A DNA stretch of 28,404 nucleotides from JANQIV01 sp050117315. GTDB taxonomy: Bacteria; Bacteroidota; Ignavibacteria; Ignavibacteriales; Melioribacteraceae. Positions 17,091 to 23,288 of the stretch are shown here, piece after piece. Every line of letters begins with the position of its first letter. Positions within the stretch are counted from its first letter, which is position 1. The notes beneath the pieces were generated by a model. That model was not told the DNA's origin. It did no database searches and saw nothing but the letters and a program-made list of their open reading frames with translations. The DNA lies in contig JASFMY010000090.1 in the NCBI GenBank assembly GCA_050117315.1, forward strand, positions 1 through 28,404, given 5' to 3'. A program made the translations under genes and the position numbers.

Positions 17091-17380
17091 TTAATTCCCA
17101 GTCTCTCAAAACGAAAGTGACAAAATAAAGAAAATAATTACACAAATAAAAGCCGTCAAATTAAATTATTTAAACGAAAGCTCATAAAGGCTTCCCGAAG
17201 CTATTAATTTGTTGTCAAAATTTTTATGGAAATTGTTAAAGGTTAGCTGATGACTGAGCAAAAAATTTTTGCACTGTAAAAGACATAGTTACCGTTGTAG
17301 CTATTCAAAAAAGTATTAACACATATTCTAATCACAACTGCATGTAAATAACCTTATTTATTTTCCTTATATACATGTTG

Positions 17381-17470
17381 CAAATTGGTTTTGGTATTTT
17401 GTTTTTTTAGAACTCACCTAAATCCTCTCTTAAAAAGAGAGGATTTTACGGCAAAATCCCAAAACCAATT
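17381..17470. repeat. Palindromic repeat family P1, copy C
   Basis: Arms CAAATTGGTTTTGGTATTTT (17381-17400) and AAAATCCCAAAACCAATT (17453-17470) pair with one mismatch. The nested hairpin TCCTCTCT...AGAGAGGA lies at 17423-17443 and the spacer AGAACTCACCTAAA is identical to copy B. Its left flank ATACATGTTG matches the inverted right flank of copy B, and its right flank GGCTTGTGTATATTT matches the inverted left flank of copy B. Confidence 0.9.
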
Positions 17471-17660
17471 GGGCTTGTGTATATTTTTCCATTATCTGTA
17501 AATCAAACGATTTGCTCTCTTCACCAAAATAAATTGTTCTGTGCGGGAATATTATTCCGCCTTTGTAGAGAAATCTTCGCCGTTGTAAATCTTCATTTCG
17601 TTAATGTAATCTACCATTCCGTGAAATCTTTTTCTATTCCGGCAATGTAAACTGCCTTTC

Positions 17661-17888
17661 CACAAAATCTTTTTTCATTCCATAGTTTTTTTTTCTATTT
17701 CCACGGATTCTTTTTCCATTTCCATAGAATCTTTTTTTATTCCATAGATTTTTTTTCTATTTCCGCAGATTCTTTTTTCATTTCCGCAGATTCTTTTTTC
17801 ATTTCCACGGATTCTTTTCTATTTCCACGGATTCTTTTTTCATTTCCATAGAATCTTTTTTTATTTCCATAGAATCTTTTTTTATTTC
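17661..17888 (-). repeat. Eleven-unit minisatellite, 20-21 bp period
   Basis: Read on the minus strand, 11 consecutive units follow the pattern GAAATRAAAAAAGAWTCYRYG. Eight are 21 bp and three are 20 bp, having lost one base in an A-run or in GAAAT. Units vary mainly between TCTATG, TCCGTG and TCTGCG endings. A 21-bp unit would encode a heptad such as EMKKESA, but the single-base losses break every frame within a few units. No start codon with a ribosome binding site precedes it. Weaker, diverged units continue to about 17590. Confidence 0.88.
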
Positions 17889-18178
17889 CGCAGTGTAAGT
17901 TGTTATTCTGTAGTATTTTTTAATTCTCTACATGAAAGATGACAAAAATCGGGGCAATGATATCAATAGGTAAGAATTAATAACACCGATATTTTTATAT
18001 CGGCAGAAAACTTGCTTATTTAACTCAAGACGGCCGGTAAAAAATATTGCTAAAAAGAAGACCAGGAAACAAATTGCCCAAAAATATTATTAGCGTCTAT
18101 AATTCTCAAGCTTTTCACTTACGGCAAACGCCCAAGCACCATTTTCATTTTCTATATAATTCTTATCTGCGTATTGCG

Positions 18179-18424
18179 CTAAAAAACCGTCAAGGCCTTT
18201 GTTTTGTAAGGTGCTTTGGGGAAAGGTAATTCACTTTTTTTTATTGAAAGCTCAACATCCTTACCTTTGAACATTCCCAATTCTTTTATTCTTAAAAGAG
18301 CACCGGTATTCGTATAGTAGATCATGGTCGAAAAATCTTCTGCAATAGTGCGGTCGTGAAGACCGAGGAAATGTATTAGAAAGCGGTTAATGAAGGACGG
18401 GGAAAATACTATTGTTAATAAGAA
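18179..18424 (-). pseudogene. 3' remnant of an unidentified gene
   Basis: A frame without a usable start codon encodes a protein-like segment including GLHDRTIAEDFSTMIYYTNT, GALLRIKELGMFKGKDVELS and IKKSELPFPKAPYKTKALTV, ending at TAG 18179-18181. It opens just inside the end of the restriction endonuclease gene. Amino-acid composition and balanced hydrophobic spacing look like real protein rather than chance, but I cannot name the family. The only internal ATG is about 25 codons from the upstream end. I read it as the end of a gene whose beginning was removed where the restriction-modification locus now stands. Confidence 0.5.
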
Positions 18425-19197
18425 TCATACTTTTCTTTAGCAATTGTTTTAAACTTTTTATTAAGCTCTTCTTTGAATTCTTTCCCAATTTCGTCAAAAG
18501 TTTCTAAGAGTTCAGGAAAAGTGTTTTCCCCACCTAAAAAATCCCAATATTCTTCTCCGATCAAAAAATCATTTGGTGCGTCCATCATTCCAACTTCCGT
18601 GAATCTCGAGTAAGGCTGTGGATGATAAGGGTTGTATGGGAAAGCAAGGAAAACATTTACATCTTTACGACAACGTGCTACCCATTCAAGTAATTTTGTT
18701 TTACTCTTCTCAAATACATCAATATTCGGCTTAACGGTTTTAATTTCAAAATAATGTTCAATACCGTCTCGTATCATAAAGAAATCAGCAATATTGCCGG
18801 ATTTTTGAAATTCACCGTTAGCTGACGAAGATTGTAGTACTTCTTTCTTTTCCAAAATGATATCTGCATTTCTTGAACCATTTCTTAGCGCAGATACTAT
18901 TCTATTTATTGTTGACTTTTGTTCTTTAGATAAAACTCCGCCTACTCCATAATTTCTATAACATTCAGTAGAATTTTCTGAGGCTATTATTACAGAAACA
19001 TCTTCATAAATTGACATTCCTAAAGTTGTTGCCAATGAGTGGATAAATGAGTATGCCGCAATCTTTTCATTATCTTGAATTAATCTTGCCAAGAAAGGCA
19101 TTGAAGTTGTTTCTCTTCCATAAGATTTCAGTTTTTCCTTGAGCTTCTTTGATAGAAGAGTTTTAATTTTCTTTTTCTGATTAGGAGATAAACTCAT
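18415..19197 (-). CDS. Type II restriction endonuclease, TdeIII-like
   Basis: The 260-residue protein looks like the TdeIII/MjaII group of type II enzymes, which are known to cut GGNCC. The PD-(D/E)xK core is visible as Asp138 in GNIADFFMI and Glu151-x-Lys153 in HYFEIKTVKPN. The segment FEIKTVKPNIDVF followed by LAFPYNPYHPQPY is characteristic. It starts 43 bases after the methyltransferase gene on the same strand, the expected partner. The length is usual and the frame intact, so the enzyme is probably functional. The specificity is inferred from family resemblance only. Confidence 0.82.
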   Translation of the reverse strand: MSLSPNQKKKIKTLLSKKLKEKLKSYGRETTSMPFLARLIQDNEKIAAYSFIHSLATTLGMSIYEDVSVIIASENSTECYRNYGVGGVLSKEQKSTINRIVSALRNGSRNADIILEKKEVLQSSSANGEFQKSGNIADFFMIRDGIEHYFEIKTVKPNIDVFEKSKTKLLEWVARCRKDVNVFLAFPYNPYHPQPYSRFTEVGMMDAPNDFLIGEEYWDFLGGENTFPELLETFDEIGKEFKEELNKKFKTIAKEKYDSY

Positions 19198-19240
19198 TTA
19201 TCGTACAACCATTTTATGCAATAACGGTATTTTGAATATA

Positions 19241-20821
19241 TTAGATTTCTTTTAAATGAAAAATAATTTCCGAATATGCAGACCTATCTTTCTCAACGCG
19301 GTTTAGCACCGGTCTCTTAAATTGGGTTACTATTTTCATATTACTTTTATCAGCAATATCCCGGTACAATCCGAATTTATCGTTTGCAACAAGAAATATA
19401 TCATAATCTTCCGTCAAATATTTTTTGGAGTTTAATAGTACTTCCGAAATTCCTTTAACGTATGAATCTTTAGCCTCTTTCCCCTGGCCATGGTAAAGCC
19501 TGCCGATTTCTTTTTCATCATTTCTCTCAAATCCAAATAAATCATAAGCATAAGCGTGCTGCTCATGATAATCAATTAAGCCTACGTAAGGAGGAGATGA
19601 AAAGATACCTTTTATTTTTTTCTTTTCTATTAAATTTCCAAACTCCGGGTTCTTTTTCTTCATTAGATTAATAATATCCATATTTCTACTGTCACCGGTT
19701 AAGCATTTTTGCCAAGTGTCTGTTCTTTTGTTTTTGAATTCGGAAATACGTTTAACGGTATCTTTATAGTACCTATTCCACCAATTCGAAATAGTAAACA
19801 GAGGTTTACAAATTTTACCATGCTTTTTGCAATAGTAAGTTGCAGTAACAGGTTCAACAAGGGTAGCAAGGTCGGCATGGGTTGTTGCCCGGCATGATCT
19901 AATTGTACGGCTCAAAATAATGCTAAGAATTTTTTTTGTTTTTGAATTTTGAATGGATTTTAGCTGGTCATACATAAAATCTATTTCGTCCCTAATAACT
20001 TTCAAGTACCATTTCCCTAAGAAAGTGCTGTCATCTTTTTGCAACAATGGAATATTATACTTTTTAACCAGCTCCTTGTAAATAGGTAAAAATTCTTTTT
20101 CTTTTTCTATCCCGTATTTTTTTTCATCTATCTCTTTGTTTCTGACCTTATATCTGTAATCCGGTGAAGGGAAGTATCGATCGTTAAAAGCCTTTAATTC
20201 CTCCAACAATTTTATTTCAAAAGCTACATTGTTTTTATCCTGTTGAAACGCGTAAAGATTCCCTGTAATTAATTTTGCCTGATAATAAATATCCTGAATA
20301 TCATATTTATCAATTTTGGCATTGCTGATTAATGTGTTAAATGTTGAAATATCAATTCCGACTGCATGGATACCAAGTTCGTTAGCTTGCACTAAAGTTG
20401 TCCCGCTGCCGCAAAAAGGGTCGAGAACAATATCGCCCGGATTAAAAAAGATATCGGTTTTAAATTCATCTGTATGTTGATCCAGGAAATATTCTACTAG
20501 TTGAGGAATAAATTTTCCTTTGTATGGATGCAGTCTATGTACATGTTTTGTAGTTTCGGATTCTTTGTATTCTGAAAAAGAAAGATGCCAGTTTAGATCG
20601 TCGCCTAATTTCTCACGCCATTTATCAGCTTTGGTATTGTGGTGTGAATCGTAATAATTAATAAGATCTTTTTTTCTTACCGATAAGTTTCCGTTATTAC
20701 CAATTTTAGGTATTCTACCATACTGTATTAAATAAGATATATTCGAAACAGATATGTCTTTACTGATATATTCACTTGCAAACTTACTTGCCTCTTTTAA
20801 ATTTAATAATTCTTCTGCCAT
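19241..20821 (-). CDS. DNA methyltransferase (m4C-type SPPY) with N-terminal helix-turn-helix
   Basis: This is the protective enzyme of the restriction-modification pair. Motif order is X (LHPYKGKFIPQLVEYFL, 98-112), I (DIVLDPFCGSGTTLVQANEL, 130-149), a long variable region of about 260 residues that probably recognises the target, then IV (FSSPPYVGLIDY, with SPPY at 409-412). SPPY is typical of N4-cytosine methyltransferases, which fits a GC-only target such as GGNCC. The first 60 residues (LLNLKEASKFASEYISKDIS...SYLIQYGRIPKI) form an excisionase/MerR-like helix-turn-helix, an addition not needed for catalysis that could bind its own promoter. It is 526 residues long and intact. It follows an XRE regulator gene by 99 bases and precedes the endonuclease gene by 43. 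Confidence 0.88.
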   Translation of the reverse strand: MAEELLNLKEASKFASEYISKDISVSNISYLIQYGRIPKIGNNGNLSVRKKDLINYYDSHHNTKADKWREKLGDDLNWHLSFSEYKESETTKHVHRLHPYKGKFIPQLVEYFLDQHTDEFKTDIFFNPGDIVLDPFCGSGTTLVQANELGIHAVGIDISTFNTLISNAKIDKYDIQDIYYQAKLITGNLYAFQQDKNNVAFEIKLLEELKAFNDRYFPSPDYRYKVRNKEIDEKKYGIEKEKEFLPIYKELVKKYNIPLLQKDDSTFLGKWYLKVIRDEIDFMYDQLKSIQNSKTKKILSIILSRTIRSCRATTHADLATLVEPVTATYYCKKHGKICKPLFTISNWWNRYYKDTVKRISEFKNKRTDTWQKCLTGDSRNMDIINLMKKKNPEFGNLIEKKKIKGIFSSPPYVGLIDYHEQHAYAYDLFGFERNDEKEIGRLYHGQGKEAKDSYVKGISEVLLNSKKYLTEDYDIFLVANDKFGLYRDIADKSNMKIVTQFKRPVLNRVEKDRSAYSEIIFHLKEI

Positions 20822-20920
20822 TCTTAATCTAAAATAATTATTAAAAAATCTTACGTAAGATAACCACGAAATTGTAGTTGTTCAATTAATTTATTTCTTG
20901 AGGAATTTCAAAAAAAACAT

Positions 20921-21262
20921 TTACTGTTCTTGCTCTTTATCCTTCTCCAATAACTCAAGCCGTTTATTCATTTTATCCAGGCGGGCTTGTAATTCGTAAA
21001 TCAACTGTAGTTCTTCTTCTTCTTCTTCTTTTACAAGGACATCTTGCGGTGGTGAGGGTCTGTACTTTTCACCGGTAAGCAGCCAGTTAATGTCGCAGCC
21101 GAGTTTGGCAAGCTGGTATAAAAAATCAGCGCCGGGAGTTCTAATGTCGTTAATATATTGAGAAATTGTTGACTCCCGTTTGTTTATTTTTTCGGCAAGT
21201 TTTCTTACGCTTTTGTGTTCCGACTTAGCGTAATCTTTTAATCTTTTTCCAAAACCTTCCAT
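20921..21262 (-). CDS. XRE-family regulator with coiled-coil tail
   Basis: The 113-residue protein has an N-terminal Cro/C1-type helix-turn-helix (about residues 6-62): RLKDYAKSEHKSVRKLAEKI, NKRESTISQYINDIRTPGAD, then INWLLTGE. A proline-rich linker and a glutamate-rich coiled coil (EEEEEELQLIYELQARLDKM, NKRLELLEKDKEQEQ) probably drive dimerisation. It lies upstream of the methyltransferase gene on the same strand and could act as the controller of the locus; the long tail differs from the short C proteins of classical systems. It is transcribed divergently from the structured RNA region. Its role as regulator of the restriction genes is inference from position. Confidence 0.87.
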   Translation of the reverse strand: MEGFGKRLKDYAKSEHKSVRKLAEKINKRESTISQYINDIRTPGADFLYQLAKLGCDINWLLTGEKYRPSPPQDVLVKEEEEEELQLIYELQARLDKMNKRLELLEKDKEQEQ

Positions 21263-21270
21263 AATGTATG

Positions 21271-21288
21271 CAATTGATAATGTTATTG
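21271..21288. promoter_or_regulatory. Possible operator dyad upstream of the XRE gene
   Basis: CAATTGATAATGTTATTG contains two weak dyads (CAAT/ATTG and ATAA/TTAT) 9 bases upstream of the XRE start codon. It could be an autoregulatory site, but the symmetry is short. Confidence 0.25.
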
Positions 21289-21318
21289 TAATTTTTTATG
21301 CAAATAAAAATTTTAATC

Positions 21319-21347
21319 TTGACAATCCTTTTGCTATCGCATATATT
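21319..21347 (+). promoter_or_regulatory. Near-consensus sigma-70 promoter reading away from the XRE gene
   Basis: TTGACA (21319-21324) and TATATT (21342-21347) are separated by 17 bases, the optimal spacing. Transcription should start near 21354 and run through the stem-loops at 21432-21544 towards the gene at 21610. On the minus strand the overlapping TTGTCA could be the -35 of the XRE promoter, so the two directions may compete. Confidence 0.75.
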
Positions 21348-21431
21348 AGCCGTTGATTAATTGAATTTTTATTAATTCTAAAAATAAAATCTTGCTGTTG
21401 CGACTAACATAATTTTAAGGATTATAAAATT

Positions 21432-21513
21432 AAAAAGGGGATAAGGCTGAGTAACACTTCAGCATACTTTGTTTAATGCTAATATTGGCTTAGCCTTTCC
21501 CTGTCCCTTTTTA
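21432..21513 (+). ncRNA. Structured RNA or attenuator with terminator-like 3' end
   Basis: AAAAAGGG (21432-21439) pairs with CCCTTTTT (21505-21512), AAGGCTGAG (21443-21451) pairs with CTTAGCCTT (21489-21497, one G-U), and AGCAT (21461-21465) pairs with ATGCT (21476-21480). This gives a three-part stem with asymmetric internal loops and a final U-run. Together with the promoter at 21319 it defines a transcript of about 160 nt. It may be an independent small RNA or a leader that controls the downstream gene. It does not match SRP RNA or a TPP riboswitch as I know them. Confidence 0.55.
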
Positions 21514-21544
21514 TTAACTGCTTACTTGATTGTTAAGCAATTAA
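21514..21544 (+). other. Second stem-loop in the same leader
   Basis: TTAACTGCTTA (21514-21524) and TAAGCAATTAA (21534-21544) form an 11-bp stem with one C-A mismatch and a 9-nt loop, directly after the U-run of the first structure. It is followed by 65 bases to the next start codon. Confidence 0.5.
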
Positions 21545-21609
21545 AAATGCAAAATATTCATTATGCTTTTATAAAGCAACATCCCATTTAATCTTTTGGA
21601 GTTATTGTT

Positions 21610-21927
21610 ATGAAAGAATTCAACGCACTTGATATCAAATTCCCTAAAAAAGTTGAAGTATTTGTACGCGTTCAATGTAAAGAATGCAACGGCACCGGTT
21701 TTATTCTTACGGAAGAAGCCGAAGCTTTAAGAGAAAAATATAAGGAGATTGTAAGTTCGGATTACAGTATTGATGAAAAGAAAACAATCGATAAAGAAAT
21801 ACTGGATTTTGAATTAGCCCATAAATACAACCCTCTGGCTCAATTTGCCAAATGCAAAGCTTGTGAGAACTCAGGCCAGATTGTAAAATATGTTGATATT
21901 AGAAAGCTGATAAACGCTGATATCTGA
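21610..21927 (+). CDS. Small protein with two CxxCxG zinc-type motifs
   Basis: The 105-residue protein has CKECNGTG near residues 23-30 and CKACENSG near 82-89. They match the CxxCxGxG knuckles of DnaJ-type zinc ribbons, and the pair would bind one zinc. Between them is a charged helix pair (EEAEALREKYKEIV, DEKKTIDKEILDFELAHKY). No J domain is present. TTTTGGAGTTATT gives a good ribosome binding site. It lies downstream of the promoter and stem-loops at 21319-21544 and may be their regulated gene. I do not recognise a named family; a small chaperone-like or nucleic-acid-binding zinc protein is possible. Confidence 0.75.
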   Translation: MKEFNALDIKFPKKVEVFVRVQCKECNGTGFILTEEAEALREKYKEIVSSDYSIDEKKTIDKEILDFELAHKYNPLAQFAKCKACENSGQIVKYVDIRKLINADI

Positions 21928-22009
21928 AATTAGAATAGAGTTATCTATTCCGGAGATTATATTACTCTTAAAATTCCGGCTTCTTATATCTTGCGTATCA
22001 TTTCTCTTA

Positions 22010-23191
22010 TTAAGTTTTCCTGAATTTTATTTTGAAATTGAAAAATGTTAATGCCCGCCAGAGCCATTCAAGCGGGCCGTAATAAAAATTCTTAGCCCAG
22101 CACTTACTTATTATCACCTGGGTTACGAATACAATAAATCCAAAAATTAAACTCCATGTTGATCCCATGTACTTATACATTGCGAGCCCGAAACCGTAAA
22201 AGAATATAACGCCGAATAGCGCTTGAAATACATAATTCGATAAACTCATTCTGCCGTACGCAGCAAAGCTGTTGAATATAGAACCATCTTTGAATTTTAG
22301 ATAAATCAAAATGATTGCGGAAAGGATTACGGAAGTGAATGCTAAATTGTAATAAGATTTTATTACTGTACTAAATATAGTTTGCTGTGAGCCGGTAAGT
22401 GAAAAATTCCAAATACTTATTTCAATAAAATAAAAAACAGCCATACACAACAGGCTAATTAAAAGGACTTTTATAGTATTCTTTTTATGGCTGTACAGCT
22501 CTTCAAATATCTTTTCTCTTCCCATTATAAACCCTATAATGAAAAGTGCAATAAGCTGAATATACCTTCCGTTATAGAAAGTCCAGCCCCAAACGTTTGC
22601 CCTGCCTTTCCAGATGTTATATGAAACAACGTCCCCAAGACTTCCTTGTGCGTAAATATTATTTCCTTCCTGCCAGTATCCCGAACCAAAACTTTGTGTA
22701 TACTCAAACCCGGGTTCAATAAAAGAATATATAAAAGTAGTTATCAGCGGGATTTGCAGAGCCAGCAGCACAGCCATTAAAAGTAACGCTTTAGTATTAA
22801 CCCTGTAAAACAAAACTAGAACCGCCCCTAGCATAGCGTATATGTGAAGGATATCTCCTTTGTAAATCAAAGAGTGCACGAAACCCATTATCAGCAATAC
22901 GGTTAAACGCCAGAGGAATTTTAACCTGAAATCCGTTCCTTCTTTTTCTTTCCTGTTCATCTGAATGAAAAAACTGAAACCGAACAATAAAGCAAAAATA
23001 GAGTATGCCTTTCCGCTTATAAAAAAGAAAACCAATTCCATCACTTTGCTATCGGTTGCTTGAGAAAAAAGAAAATTTACTTCGGGAGCATAGAAAAAAT
23101 CAAAGTGTTCCACGTAATGAATTAATACAATTAAGAGTAATGCAAATCCTCTTAGTGAATCTACAATTGTAATTCTTCCGTTTTGTTTCAT
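22010..23191 (-). CDS. DUF418-family membrane protein
   Basis: The 393-residue integral membrane protein has about ten hydrophobic helices. It begins RITIVDSLRGFALLLIVLIH, the typical entry of the DUF418/YeiB family, followed by FFISGKAYSIFALLFGFSFF. Near the C-terminus the family block reads AYGRMSLSNYVFQALFGVIF and the chain ends GPLEWLWRALTFFN. The biochemical role of the family is not established; some members are annotated as transporters or acyltransferase-like. It stands between two other minus-strand units with no functional link visible. Confidence 0.9.
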   Translation of the reverse strand: MKQNGRITIVDSLRGFALLLIVLIHYVEHFDFFYAPEVNFLFSQATDSKVMELVFFFISGKAYSIFALLFGFSFFIQMNRKEKEGTDFRLKFLWRLTVLLIMGFVHSLIYKGDILHIYAMLGAVLVLFYRVNTKALLLMAVLLALQIPLITTFIYSFIEPGFEYTQSFGSGYWQEGNNIYAQGSLGDVVSYNIWKGRANVWGWTFYNGRYIQLIALFIIGFIMGREKIFEELYSHKKNTIKVLLISLLCMAVFYFIEISIWNFSLTGSQQTIFSTVIKSYYNLAFTSVILSAIILIYLKFKDGSIFNSFAAYGRMSLSNYVFQALFGVIFFYGFGLAMYKYMGSTWSLIFGFIVFVTQVIISKCWAKNFYYGPLEWLWRALTFFNFKIKFRKT

Positions 23192-23288
23192 TTTTATTTA
23201 TGATTAGTTATTGAATGATAATCTTTAAAATGTTGCGTTTATTAATTTTAGAAGTGCTGAAAGAATCCGTAAACATCCAATTCTTTTA

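Larger units (their letters stand above)
17091..18414. other. Gene-poor region with repeats and one gene remnant
   Basis: About 1.3 kb without an intact gene. It contains palindrome copy C (17381-17470), the minisatellite (17661-17888), a small CCGATAT/ATATCGG hairpin (17986-18003) and the 3' gene remnant (18179-18424). CCCAAGCACC (18131-18140) and GGTGCTTTGGG (18210-18220) form a distant inverted pair of unknown meaning. A 60-codon plus-strand frame at 18047-18229 lies opposite the remnant and is not supported. Confidence 0.65.

Noticed and set aside
17661..17888. CRISPR array
   Set aside because: Units are contiguous 20-21 bp tandem repeats with no spacers, and no cas gene is present.
18131..18220. 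Integron attC-like site from the CCCAAGCACC/GGTGCTTTGGG pair
   Set aside because: The RYYYAAC and GTTRRRY core sites are absent, no integrase is present, and the region overlaps a gene remnant.
21432..21513. Possible TPP riboswitch because of AAGGCTGAG
   Set aside because: Only this short box resembles the THI element. The second conserved half (CUGAU...GGAUAAUGCCAGC) is absent and the downstream gene is not a thiamine gene.
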